Shown piece after piece: positions 7,871 to 16,124 of a stretch of 64,000 nucleotides of DNA. A program made the position numbers and the translations under genes. The notes under the pieces are model-generated. The model was not told the origin of the DNA and did no database searches. It saw only the letters and a list, made by a program, of their open reading frames with translations. This DNA comes from Roseicyclus marinus. GTDB lineage: Bacteria > Pseudomonadota > Alphaproteobacteria > Rhodobacterales > Rhodobacteraceae. Position 1 is the stretch's first letter. Every line of letters begins with the position of its first letter. The stretch lies in the NCBI RefSeq assembly GCF_030163795.1, contig NZ_JASJOF010000001.1:434001-498000 (forward strand), in the 5' to 3' direction.

Positions 7871-8896
7871 TCATCCCTCCGCCGCCATGTCCAGCGTCAC
7901 CGGGAAATGATCCGAGGCCGCCAAGAGCGCGTCGCGCAACCCCTCGTTCTCCCAGCAATCCGGATCTTCGAACGGATGCCAGACCCGCCAGCGCCGGGCC
8001 ATGGGCCGCAGGTCGGGCGAGACCATGATGTAATCCAGAAGCGCCGAGATATAGCGCCCCTCGGAGGCGATGTAGAACCGTGCCGTGGTGGGCGCGGCCA
8101 TGATCCGGCGTTCCAGCGCGCGGGCGGCATTGGGGTCGTGCAAGGCCCGCGCCGGATCCTCGCCCCAGCCCATGACGATCTCGATCCCCGACCGCCCGAA
8201 CAGATCCTCGAACACATCGAGGCCCGGACCATCGTTGAGATCGCCCAAAAGGATCAGCGGCTCCCCTTCGTCCAGATGGGCGACAACCCTTTGGCGCAGC
8301 CAGATGCATTGCGCCAACTGCTTGCGTCGGTTCGCGATGGCCAGCTTCATCGCGTGATCGGCATCGCGCGCGCCATGGGGCGCTTTCGATTTCACATGCA
8401 CCCCGATCATCCGCATCACGCCCAGTGGCGTGTCCAGCCGCATCTCCAGCGGCGGCTTGGAAAAGGTCACGACATCCTCGGTCGCATCCACGTCCAGATC
8501 GATCCGGAAACTGTGATCGAACCGCGGCGCGCCCAGATCGCTCGGCGCATGGCGCGCCCGGATCACGTCGGGATCGTAGAGCAGCATGATTTCTTGCTGC
8601 GTGTCATTGGCAAAGCCCAGACAGACCTCGCGCGCCCTGAGGCCCGCCTTGCGCGCGAAGGTCTCCAGCGCCACCGCCCCGTTCCGGTGCCGCGACACAT
8701 CGGGGGCTTCGACCACCAGCACCCCGTCCGCATCCATCGCCCGAAAGACGGTGATCAGCGCCGCGATCTGCTCGGCCCGCGTCACGTTGTGCCGCCCCGA
8801 CCACGCGTTGGTGTCCAAAAGCCTTCCCGCATCGTCGAAGAGCGCGTGAAACCATTCCACGTTGTAGGTCGCGATGCGCAGGGAGCGCCGGTCCAT
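7871..8896 (-). CDS. Endonuclease/exonuclease/phosphatase (EEP) family protein
   Basis: This 341-residue protein has the fold markers of the DNase I-like/EEP superfamily. These are an N-terminal strand with ATYNVEWF (the Asn and Glu metal ligands), GVHVKSKAPHG in the middle, ILLGDLNDGPG (the catalytic Asp/Asn), LLDYIMVSPD, and a C-terminal SDHFPV carrying the catalytic Asp-His pair. These are Mg-dependent phosphodiester hydrolases; whether it cuts nucleic acid or a phospholipid/inositol phosphate is unknown. There is no signal peptide. Its ATG overlaps the stop of the DnaJ/TerB gene by one base, so the two are co-transcribed. Confidence 0.87.
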   Translation of the reverse strand: MDRRSLRIATYNVEWFHALFDDAGRLLDTNAWSGRHNVTRAEQIAALITVFRAMDADGVLVVEAPDVSRHRNGAVALETFARKAGLRAREVCLGFANDTQQEIMLLYDPDVIRARHAPSDLGAPRFDHSFRIDLDVDATEDVVTFSKPPLEMRLDTPLGVMRMIGVHVKSKAPHGARDADHAMKLAIANRRKQLAQCIWLRQRVVAHLDEGEPLILLGDLNDGPGLDVFEDLFGRSGIEIVMGWGEDPARALHDPNAARALERRIMAAPTTARFYIASEGRYISALLDYIMVSPDLRPMARRWRVWHPFEDPDCWENEGLRDALLAASDHFPVTLDMAAEG

Positions 8897-9615
8897 CACA
8901 CCCGCTCTGGCGTGCGTTCCGAGGATCGGGCCGAGATTTCCTCCCAAGCCCGATTGACGGCAATCAGGCGTTTCTCGGCCAGTTTCACCGCTTCCTCGGG
9001 GACGCCGCGCGCGATCATCCGGTCGGGATGGGTCATGCGCACTTCTGCCCGCCACGCCGCGCGGATGTCTTCCATCGGGGTGTCGGGGCTGACGCCTAGA
9101 ACCGCAAAGGGATCGGGGGCGGCATCGGGCACATGGCGCGCGCGCATCCGGCGGAACTGCGCCTCTTCCATCCCGAAAATCTCGGCGACGCGATGGAGGA
9201 ACGCATCCTCCGCCGGGTGGTAGTCCCCATCGGCGGTGGCGATGTGAAACAACCCTTCCATCAGGTCGCACAGCACACTGTCGACCCCGCAGGGGCGCCC
9301 CTCGGCGCGAAACATCGCGGCGATGCGGGCGGCATAGGTCTCGAACCCCGCCACATCCTCGCGCGCAAGGTTGAAGACGCGGGCTGCCGCGCGCTCATCC
9401 TCGGGCGGGATGTGGAACACTTGCCGAAAGGCCGTCACCTCGTCGCGCGTCACCAGCCCGTCGGCCTTGGCCATCTTGGCCGACAGCGCGATGACGGCGA
9501 TGGTAAAGGCCACGGTGCGTTCGGGGGGGGCGCGCAGCTTGTCAAAGACCGCGGACAGGCCTTCGCCCTTGGCAAGTGCGGTCAAGGCCTCGGTTATGCG
9601 GGTCCAGAGCGACAT
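8896..9615 (-). CDS. TerB-J-domain co-chaperone (DjlA-like)
   Basis: A 239-residue protein with an N-terminal TerB-like helical domain (about 35-155, with VIALSAKMAKADGLVTRDEV and ATADGDYHPAEDAFL as its two acidic repeats) and a C-terminal J domain (about 168-235). The HPD signature is at 196-198 (MTHPDRM), which is needed to stimulate Hsp70 ATPase. DjlA of E. coli has the same order of domains but adds an N-terminal membrane segment, which is absent here. It is therefore a soluble co-chaperone that probably recruits DnaK to unknown clients. Confidence 0.86.
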   Translation of the reverse strand: MSLWTRITEALTALAKGEGLSAVFDKLRAPPERTVAFTIAVIALSAKMAKADGLVTRDEVTAFRQVFHIPPEDERAAARVFNLAREDVAGFETYAARIAAMFRAEGRPCGVDSVLCDLMEGLFHIATADGDYHPAEDAFLHRVAEIFGMEEAQFRRMRARHVPDAAPDPFAVLGVSPDTPMEDIRAAWRAEVRMTHPDRMIARGVPEEAVKLAEKRLIAVNRAWEEISARSSERTPERV

Positions 9616-9666
9616 GGCCCCATTTAACGCGAAGCCTGCAGCGATGTCAGGGGAAACTGCCCGCGA

Positions 9667-10137
9667 TCAGAGCATTTTCTGCATCAAGACCAGATCGTGC
9701 CAATGCCCGAATTTCCAGCCGACCTCCGGCAGGCGCGCGATCTCGCGGTAGCCGATGGCGGCATGAAAGGCGGCACCCCCCGCATTTTCGCCCGCCACGC
9801 CCGCGATCATCGAATGATGGCCCGCGGCCTTCGCCTCTGCCTCGGCTCGGGTCATCAGCGCGCGGCCCAGACCCCGCCCGCGTGCGCCCTCGGCGATATG
9901 AATCGAATGTTCCTGCGTATGGGCATAGCCGGGGCCCGCGCGGAATTGCGACCATGTGACGAAACCCACCAAAACGCCCCCCTCACAGGCGACAAAATAG
10001 GGCTGTTGCGCGATCTGAACCGCAAGCGTGGCGGGATCCTTTTGTGCCGTGGTGAAGGTCTGGTTCGTCTCGCGGATGATGACGTTCCAGATCGCGGCAA
10101 TGGCGCTTGCATCTTCGGGCCGGCCCGCGCGGATCAC
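9667..10137 (-). CDS. GNAT family N-acetyltransferase (phosphinothricin acetyltransferase-like)
   Basis: A 156-residue protein starting at a GTG (10137) that overlaps the stop of the upstream VOC gene by 4 bases (GTGA). It has the typical PAT/YwnH-type pattern: IRAGRPEDASAIAAIWN at the start, then the acetyl-CoA-binding motif GARGRGLGRALM (near residue 90), and a C-terminal AFHAAIGYREIARLPEVGWK followed by WHDLVLMQK. Members acetylate small amines such as phosphinothricin or methionine sulfone; the real substrate is not predictable. Confidence 0.86.
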   Translation of the reverse strand: MIRAGRPEDASAIAAIWNVIIRETNQTFTTAQKDPATLAVQIAQQPYFVACEGGVLVGFVTWSQFRAGPGYAHTQEHSIHIAEGARGRGLGRALMTRAEAEAKAAGHHSMIAGVAGENAGGAAFHAAIGYREIARLPEVGWKFGHWHDLVLMQKML

Positions 10138-10745
10138 AGCACGACCTCGCCCTTCGGCGTTGCGATCACGGCCTCCATCCGGGGCGCATCGGCTTGGGTC
10201 ACCGAGATCCGCGCATCCGCGATCAGGGGCGCAAGCGCAGCCTTCAGCGCCGCGGCCTGCGGCGAAAACAGCCGCAATCCCGCAAGCTTTGCCCCCACAT
10301 CCGTCAGGCGCGGGGCAGGGTGGGCCGTCCCCTCCCACTGGATCAGCGCGGGGAACAGTCCGTCAAAGGGCAAGATGCCATCGACCGGCACCGCCATCCG
10401 CCAACGCAGATCGCCGCGCGCCAACGACCATGGCACACCCGCACCGGGTGGGCAGGCGGCCAGCGCCGCCTCCAGATCGTCGCAGCGGCAGATCCATGTC
10501 GTGGCCCGCGCAGGCCCCGCAAAGCGATCCAGATCGAACCAGCGCGGTTGTGCCGGGGCCTGCCCCTCGGGGTCGATGGCGATCACCTCGAGGTAATCGA
10601 CCCCCAGCCCCATGAGCCTGTTGTGCGTGCCCATCGCGGCATGTTGCCCGCCCGCCTGCAGGGGCAGGCCAAGCGCCGCCTCGACGTGCGCGGCCCCCGT
10701 TTCCAGCACCTCGGCCGCCACCGCGATATGGTCGAGTGTGAGCAT
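10134..10745 (-). CDS. VOC/glyoxalase-like family protein
   Basis: A 203-residue protein beginning MLTLDHIAVAAEVLETGAAH, typical of the Glyoxalase_3 type of the vicinal oxygen chelate fold, with NRLMGLGVDYLEVIAIDP in the first module and a second beta-alpha-beta module in the C-terminal half (DARISVTQADAPRMEAVIAT). Such proteins are usually of unknown substrate. It is translationally coupled to the GNAT gene downstream and diverges from the 5-formyl-THF cycloligase gene. Confidence 0.78.
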   Translation of the reverse strand: MLTLDHIAVAAEVLETGAAHVEAALGLPLQAGGQHAAMGTHNRLMGLGVDYLEVIAIDPEGQAPAQPRWFDLDRFAGPARATTWICRCDDLEAALAACPPGAGVPWSLARGDLRWRMAVPVDGILPFDGLFPALIQWEGTAHPAPRLTDVGAKLAGLRLFSPQAAALKAALAPLIADARISVTQADAPRMEAVIATPKGEVVL

Positions 10746-10818
10746 CCTGTCGCCTTTCCCTGCCGCCCTGTCGCGCCCCGCCTTGCGCGCGCCGCCCAAA
10801 GGGTTTTGGGTCGGCCGC

Positions 10819-11385
10819 ATGAGTGACGTCAAGGCCAGCCTGCGCCAATCCGCCTTTGCCGCGCGCCAGCGCGCCTTCGACCTGCGGCACCAAAGCGGGG
10901 CGGTCACGCGTGCCACCGCGCATCTTCTGGCGCTGATCGGCCCGGCCCATGGCCTGACCGTTGCGGGCTACATGCCCATGCGATCGGAGATGGATCCTTT
11001 GCCCGCCATGACGGCCCTGCACGGACAGGGCGCGCGGATCTGCGTGCCGGTGATCGCGGGCCGTGGCCAGCCGCTCGACTTCCGCGCATGGACGCCCGAG
11101 GCGCCGATGATCGACGGCCCTTTCGGCGCGCGCATCCCCGAAAGCGGCGATTGGCTGACGCCCGATATTCTGATCGTGCCGCTGGTGGCCTTCGATCCTA
11201 CCTGCAACCGTCTGGGCTATGGCGGCGGCTTCTATGACCGGACGCTTGCGCGCCTGGCGGCCACGCGGCCCGTCCGCGCGCTGGGCCTTGCCTTTGCCGC
11301 GCAGCGCCTGCCTGCCATTCCGACCGAACCCACCGATGTGGCGCTCGACGCCATCGTGACCGAGGACGGGATCCTCCGCCCCTGA
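10819..11385 (+). CDS. 5-formyltetrahydrofolate cyclo-ligase
   Basis: This 188-residue enzyme (MTHFS, YgfA family) uses ATP to turn 5-formyl-THF into 5,10-methenyl-THF, recovering folate from its storage form. Recognisable parts are the basic N-terminal helix (LRQSAFAARQRAF), the folate region with GYMPMRSEMDP, and the ATP/phosphate loop LGYGGGFYDRTLA. Length is normal. It is cytoplasmic and is followed 56 bases later by the YmdB-type gene on the same strand. Confidence 0.93.
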   Translation: MSDVKASLRQSAFAARQRAFDLRHQSGAVTRATAHLLALIGPAHGLTVAGYMPMRSEMDPLPAMTALHGQGARICVPVIAGRGQPLDFRAWTPEAPMIDGPFGARIPESGDWLTPDILIVPLVAFDPTCNRLGYGGGFYDRTLARLAATRPVRALGLAFAAQRLPAIPTEPTDVALDAIVTEDGILRP

Positions 11386-11441
11386 CCACGGGTGGCCATT
11401 TGCACCTTGCCCAACCGCCCTCCGCGACCTAAGCCCACGGC

Positions 11442-12266
11442 ATGCGTATCCTCTTTCTCGGCGATGTCATGGGCCGCGCGGGCCGGGCGGCGATCACGGA
11501 AACCCTGCCGCGCCTGCGCGCAGATTGGCGGCTCGATTTCGTCGTGGTCAACGCCGAGAACGCGACCGGCGGCGCGGGGCTTTCGGCGGCCCATGCCAAG
11601 GCGGTGCTGGAGGCAGGGGCCGATTGCATCACGCTTGGCGATCACGCCTTCGACCAGCGCGAGATGCTGCAATTCATCACCGAGGAACCGCGCATCCTGC
11701 GGCCGCTGAATTATGCCAAGGATGCGCCGGGCGCAGGCGCGCGCGTGTTCAAGACGACGCGGGGCCGTCAGGTCCTTGTCGCGCAGGCTTTGGGGCAGGT
11801 CTTCATGAAACGCCCCTTCGACGATCCGTTTTCCGCGCTCGACGGCATCTTGCGCAAATACCCGCGCGGCGGCGCGGTTCAGGCGGCGCTCATCGATATC
11901 CATGCCGAGGCGACGTCCGAAAAGATGGCGACAGGCCATTTTTGCGACGGGCGCGCCAGTGTGGTCGTGGGCACCCACACCCATGTGCCCACGGCGGATG
12001 CGATGATCCTGCCCGGCGGCACCGCCTACCAGACCGATGCCGGCATGTGCGGCGATTACCATTCCGTCATCGGCATGGAAAAGGCCGAGCCCATGCGCCG
12101 CTTCATCACCGGAATGCCCAAGGATCGCTTCACCCCCGCCGAAGGGCCTGCGACGCTGTCCGGTCTTTTCGTCGAAACCGATGACAAGACCGGGGCTGCG
12201 ACCGCCGCCCATGCGATCCGGCTCGGCGGGCGGCTTGCGCCGCAGGGTCCGCCCGATGTGGCGTGA
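11442..12266 (+). CDS. TIGR00282 family metallophosphoesterase (YmdB type)
   Basis: A 274-residue cytoplasmic phosphodiesterase. The dimetal motifs are GDVMGRAGR at the N-terminus, VVNAENATGG (Asn-Glu ligand pair), LGDHAFDQRE, and the late VVGTHTHVPTAD with two His ligands. Family members such as YmdB hydrolyse 2',3' cyclic nucleotides or related phosphodiesters and affect RNA turnover and development in Firmicutes; the alphaproteobacterial role is unclear. It overlaps the following transporter gene by 11 bases. Confidence 0.9.
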   Translation: MRILFLGDVMGRAGRAAITETLPRLRADWRLDFVVVNAENATGGAGLSAAHAKAVLEAGADCITLGDHAFDQREMLQFITEEPRILRPLNYAKDAPGAGARVFKTTRGRQVLVAQALGQVFMKRPFDDPFSALDGILRKYPRGGAVQAALIDIHAEATSEKMATGHFCDGRASVVVGTHTHVPTADAMILPGGTAYQTDAGMCGDYHSVIGMEKAEPMRRFITGMPKDRFTPAEGPATLSGLFVETDDKTGAATAAHAIRLGGRLAPQGPPDVA

Positions 12267-13173
12267 TCTGCCGCGCGAGAGGCTGGGTTACGTCCTGATC
12301 CTGATCCTGTGCGGCGCGGGCTGGGGTCTGGGCCAACCCATGTCCAAGATCGCGGTCTCCGAAGGCTATCGCCATTTCGGCATCATCTTCTGGCAATTCG
12401 CCATCGCCGCCCTGCTTCTGGGCGCGATGAACCTCGCGCGCGGCGGGCGCTTGCCCCGCGAACCGCGCCACCTCCTGTTCTACACGCTCATCGCCTTGAT
12501 CGGGACGCTCCTGCCCAATTCGGCAAGCTATACCGCCGCGATCCACCTGCCCTCGGGCATCTTGTCCATCGTGCTGTCGCTGATCCCGATGCTGGCCTTT
12601 CCCATCGCGCTGGCATGGGGGCTCGACCGGTTCTCGGCCCGGCGTCTCTTGGGGCTTTGCCTTGGGCTTTCGGCTATCGTGCTGATCGCCGCACCGGGCA
12701 CCAGCCTGCCCGATCCCGCCATGGCCTGGTGGTTGCCCGTGGCCCTCATCGCGCCGCTCTTTTACGCGGTGGAGGGCAATTTCGTCGCCCGCTACGGGAC
12801 CGAGGGGCTGGATGCACTTCAGGTTCTGCTTGGCGCCTCCATCGTGGGAATGATCCTTGCCCTGCCGCTGGCGGCGATGACCGGGCAATTCATCTCGCCC
12901 CTGCCGCCCTGGGGCGCGCCCGATGTCGCCATCATCGTGTCATCGGTCAGCCATGCGCTGGCTTATACCGCCTATGTCTGGCTTGTGACGCGGGCGGGAT
13001 CGGTCTTTGCCGCGCAGGTCTCCTACCTCGTGACCGGCTTTGGCATCCTCTGGGCCAAGCTGATCCTCGATGAGACCTATTCGCCATGGGTCTGGGCGGC
13101 CCTTGCACTGATGATGGCGGGCCTCGCGCTCGTCCAACCGCGCAAGCCGCCCGAACCCCTGCCCGCCGAATAG
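12256..13173 (+). CDS. DMT/EamA family transporter
   Basis: A 305-residue inner-membrane protein with about ten hydrophobic segments arranged as two EamA repeats. The first begins ILILCGAGWGLGQPMSKIAV; the second begins near LIAPLFYAVEGNFVARYG. DMT exporters move amino acids, nucleobases or drugs, and the substrate is not predictable. The start at 12256 overlaps the end of the phosphoesterase gene by 11 bases, suggesting translational coupling. The protein ends in a short Pro-rich cytoplasmic tail. Confidence 0.85.
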   Translation: MWRDLPRERLGYVLILILCGAGWGLGQPMSKIAVSEGYRHFGIIFWQFAIAALLLGAMNLARGGRLPREPRHLLFYTLIALIGTLLPNSASYTAAIHLPSGILSIVLSLIPMLAFPIALAWGLDRFSARRLLGLCLGLSAIVLIAAPGTSLPDPAMAWWLPVALIAPLFYAVEGNFVARYGTEGLDALQVLLGASIVGMILALPLAAMTGQFISPLPPWGAPDVAIIVSSVSHALAYTAYVWLVTRAGSVFAAQVSYLVTGFGILWAKLILDETYSPWVWAALALMMAGLALVQPRKPPEPLPAE

Positions 13174-13260
13174 GCAGCGCCGCCCCGTTACTTGCGCTTG
13201 CCGCGCCCAACCCTATCGCTACACTCGGACCTCGGCGCGCTTTCCGCGCAAGGTAGCATT

Positions 13261-15042
13261 ATGATCGATCTGCCCTTGTCCCAGACCGGCGAAGGCCTGC
13301 TGACGCTGGCGCTCTTACTAGTGATGTTCGCGCTCTTTCTGCTGGAGCGTTGGCCGACCGAGGTGGTGGCGATCGCGGGCGTTTCCGTCCTGATGATCCT
13401 CGGGCTCCTGCCCTTCGACAGCGCGACCGAGGTGCTGGCCAACCCCGCACCATGGACCATCGCGGCGATGTTCATCGTCATGGGCGCGCTGGTGCGCACC
13501 GGAAGCCTCGACCGCCTGACCAAATTCGCCGAGGCCAAGGCCGCCTCCAACCCCGCCATCGCGATCACCGCCCTTCTGGGTATCGTGGCGCTGGCTTCGG
13601 CCTTCATGAACAACACGCCCATCGTCGTGATCATGATCCCGGTGTTCGTTCAGATCTCGCGGATCCTGAACACCTCCGCCTCCAAGCTTCTGATCCCGCT
13701 CAGCTATGCCGCAATCATGGGCGGTACGCTGACGCTGATCGGAACCTCCACCAACCTGCTGGTCGATGGTGTCGCCCGGACCCAAGGGCTGGAGCCCTTT
13801 ACCATCTTCGAGATCACGCCCATCGGCCTTGTGGTCGTCGCATGGGGGATGATCTACCTGACGCTCATCGGCCGCCACTTTCTGCCCGAACGCAGCTCCA
13901 TGGCCGCGATGCTGGGGGCGGGCCGGTCCAAGGCCAAGTTCTTCACCGAGGTGGCGGTGCCCGAGGATTCCGCCCTCATCGGCCAGAACGTGACAGAGGT
14001 CGACATGTTCAGCCGCGAGGGTGTGCGCCTGATCGACGTGCTGCGCGGCGATGCCTCGCTGCGGCGCGCCATGGATCAGGTCGTGCTGCAGGCAGGCGAC
14101 CGCGTCGTTCTGCGCACCGACATGGCCGAGGTCCTCGGCCTCCAGGCTTCCAAGGAACTCAAGACGGTGGACAAACTGTCCTCGGTCCGCACCACCACGG
14201 TCGAGGTTCTGATCACGCCCGGTGCGCGGCTGGTGGGCCGGACGCTGGGCGATTTGCGCCTGCGCCGCCGCTACGGGGTCTATCCGCTGGCCGTGCACAG
14301 GCGGAACCAGAACATCGGGACCCAGATCGACAACCTGTCGATCCGCGTAGGCGACACGCTGCTTCTCGAAGGCGATCCGGCCGATATCCAGCGTCTGGCC
14401 GCCGACATGGATCTGGTCGATGTCTCCCAGCCCTCCGAACGCGCCTACAGGCGCGCCAAGGCGCCCATCGCCATCGGTGCCATGGCGGCCATCGTGGTGC
14501 TGGCAGCGCTCGACGTGGCGCCGATCCTCGTGTTGGCCGTCATCGCGGTCGCCATCGTTCTGATGACGGGCTGCATCGACGCGGACGAGGCGTTTTCCTT
14601 TGTCGAAGGGCGGCTCTTGGCGCTGATCTTCGCCATGCTTGCCGTCGGCGCGGCGCTGGACCATACCGGGGGCATCGAACTGATCGTGGGGCAGGTGGCA
14701 CCTACCCTGATGGACCTGCCGCCCTGGGTGCTGGTCTGGGCGGTCTATTTCATCACCACCACGCTCACCGAGCTTGTCTCGAACAATGCAATCGCCGTCA
14801 TCATGGCCCCCATCGCCATCGCGTTGGCCGAGGCTGTGGGCGTTGATCCGCGCCCGCTGGTCGTGGCGGTGATGATCGCGGCCTCCGCCTGTTTCGCCAC
14901 GCCCATCGGCTACCAGACCAACATGCTGGTCTATGGGCCGGGGGGCTATCGCTTTACCGATTTCATGCGGATCGGTATACCGCTGAACCTGAGCCTCGGG
15001 GTGGTCGTCTGTCTTGCGATCCCGCTCTTTTGGCCGCTCTGA
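13261..15042 (+). CDS. SLC13 family permease with two TrkA-C (RCK_C) domains
   Basis: A 593-residue sodium-coupled anion transporter. Two membrane halves (residues about 10-215 and 400-590) flank two cytoplasmic RCK_C domains. The first begins near VAVPEDSALIGQNVTEVDMF and ends VLQAGDRVVLRTD; the second runs from ITPGARLVGRTLGDLRL to SIRVGDTLLLEGD. The signature NNTPIVVIMIPV is in the first half and SNNAIAVIMAPIAIALA in the second. Members with this layout carry sulfate or dicarboxylates, with RCK_C domains sensing a ligand. The start at 13261 lies 87 bases after the previous gene. Confidence 0.9.
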   Translation: MIDLPLSQTGEGLLTLALLLVMFALFLLERWPTEVVAIAGVSVLMILGLLPFDSATEVLANPAPWTIAAMFIVMGALVRTGSLDRLTKFAEAKAASNPAIAITALLGIVALASAFMNNTPIVVIMIPVFVQISRILNTSASKLLIPLSYAAIMGGTLTLIGTSTNLLVDGVARTQGLEPFTIFEITPIGLVVVAWGMIYLTLIGRHFLPERSSMAAMLGAGRSKAKFFTEVAVPEDSALIGQNVTEVDMFSREGVRLIDVLRGDASLRRAMDQVVLQAGDRVVLRTDMAEVLGLQASKELKTVDKLSSVRTTTVEVLITPGARLVGRTLGDLRLRRRYGVYPLAVHRRNQNIGTQIDNLSIRVGDTLLLEGDPADIQRLAADMDLVDVSQPSERAYRRAKAPIAIGAMAAIVVLAALDVAPILVLAVIAVAIVLMTGCIDADEAFSFVEGRLLALIFAMLAVGAALDHTGGIELIVGQVAPTLMDLPPWVLVWAVYFITTTLTELVSNNAIAVIMAPIAIALAEAVGVDPRPLVVAVMIAASACFATPIGYQTNMLVYGPGGYRFTDFMRIGIPLNLSLGVVVCLAIPLFWPL

Positions 15043-15065
15043 TCCCAGACCTGAAAGGTCCCGCC

Positions 15066-15428
15066 ATGCGCCGCGCCCTGCTTTCCGCCCTGACCCTCGC
15101 CACGCTGGCCGCCTGCGCCGCGGGGCCGGCCATGCCCGAACGGGTGACGCTTGACGCCACGCTTCTGACCGTGGGGATGAGCAATGGCACGACCTGTCTT
15201 GGCCCCGCGCCCGAAACCGGGGCGGAAACCGGCTGGTCCGGCACGCTCACGGACTGCGCGACCCCCTATCCCTACACGGTCGAGATCGACCCCGGCACCA
15301 ACCCCGTGCGCTTCATCTTGCAAGAGATTTTCGGCGACCGCCTGATCCGGCCGCTGGCCACCGTGACGATCACCGATGCCACCGGCCGCGACCGGGTCTT
15401 CCAGTCGCCGGAACCGATCACGGAATAA
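15066..15428 (+). CDS. Small lipoprotein of unknown function
   Basis: A 120-residue protein with a lipoprotein signal (MRRALLSALTLATLAAC, lipobox LAAC with Cys17). The mature part is rich in Thr and Gly, with two further cysteines (TTCLGP and LTDCATPYPYTV) that may form a disulfide. It lies 23 bases after the SLC13 gene and is probably co-transcribed with it. No known domain is visible. A tandem array of palindromes follows its stop codon. Confidence 0.72.
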   Translation: MRRALLSALTLATLAACAAGPAMPERVTLDATLLTVGMSNGTTCLGPAPETGAETGWSGTLTDCATPYPYTVEIDPGTNPVRFILQEIFGDRLIRPLATVTITDATGRDRVFQSPEPITE

Positions 15429-15458
15429 AGGTCGCGGGAAAACGGCAGCTTTCCTAAC

Positions 15459-15525
15459 CGCGAAGCTGCAGCTTCGCGTGCCGGAAACCTCGAGGTTTCC
15501 GGTGCGGAAAACCCGGGTTTTCCGC
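15459..15525. repeat. Tandem array of three perfect palindromes
   Basis: Three loopless perfect inverted repeats lie head to tail: 15459-15478 (20 bp, centre CTGCAG), 15481-15502 (22 bp, centre CTCGAG) and 15504-15525 (22 bp, centre CCCGGG), separated by 2 and 1 bases. They sit between convergent genes (lipoprotein + and bchJ -). As RNA each would form a hairpin from either strand, so the array could act as a bidirectional terminator or mRNA 3' end. The preceding bases 15432-15458 resemble the repeat at 31505-31552. Confidence 0.85.
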
Positions 15526-15529
15526 CCCC

Positions 15530-16120
15530 TCACCGCACCCGCCGCAGCTCGAACCGGCAGGCCTGCGCGCCCTGCGCGCAGCAGGTCGTCTCGACCACCT
15601 GCCAATCCTTGCCACATATCGCGCAGAAAAGCCGCTCGAACACGGCCGCATGCCAATGGCACAGCGGCACCTCCGACACCTCGCCGCGCACCACCGGGTT
15701 GTCCAAGATCTCGAAAACCGGCGGGCGGCCTGCGCCTAGCCGAAACGCCCCCGACCCGCAAAAGGTCCAGGCGTGTTTGGCGATTGCCTTGGACAAGATC
15801 GGCACCGACAGCCGCGCGGGCAAGAGCTTCAGCACTGTCTGCGCCGGTTTCGGGATGCGATGGGCCAGGATGTAATCCCCCGTCCGTCGCCCCGCTTCCA
15901 TCGCCAGCCGCGCGGCATCCCCCGGCATTGCCTGTCGCACCACCTGATGCAGCCGGGCGGCGGGGCCCTCCTCGATCAGGCCGCCTGCCGGATCAGGCAG
16001 CGCGATGATCCCCGCCATGGCAAGGATATGGGCGGTCTCATCTGGCCCCCGTGCCGCCTCCAGAACCGGCACGAACTGCAAGATCGCATTGGGCCCGATC
16101 CGGGCGCTTGCCTCGGCCAT
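15530..16120 (-). CDS. bchJ: Bacteriochlorophyll biosynthesis protein BchJ (V4R domain)
   Basis: A 196-residue protein of the BchJ family, once assigned as the divinyl (4-vinyl) reductase and now thought to be an accessory protein of bacteriochlorophyll synthesis. The C-terminal half is a V4R (4-vinyl reductase) domain with HAWTFCGSGAFR, CHWHAAVFERLF and the cysteine-rich VVETTCCAQGAQACRFEL. Its ATG follows the bchE stop by 4 bases, so it is the second gene of a bchEJ operon. Confidence 0.9.
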   Translation of the reverse strand: MAEASARIGPNAILQFVPVLEAARGPDETAHILAMAGIIALPDPAGGLIEEGPAARLHQVVRQAMPGDAARLAMEAGRRTGDYILAHRIPKPAQTVLKLLPARLSVPILSKAIAKHAWTFCGSGAFRLGAGRPPVFEILDNPVVRGEVSEVPLCHWHAAVFERLFCAICGKDWQVVETTCCAQGAQACRFELRRVR

Positions 16121-16124
16121 GGGA

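Noticed and set aside
5470-8028. 852-codon open frame on the plus strand across pepF
   Set aside because: It is the antisense of pepF and the small secreted gene; the translation is rich in Arg, His and Gln with no domain, typical of high-GC shadow frames.
15459-15525. Palindromes centred on PstI-, XhoI- and SmaI-like hexamers, resembling a cloning polylinker
   Set aside because: Arms extend to 20-22 bp with no vector sequence around them, and related elements occur elsewhere, so a natural repeat array is more likely.
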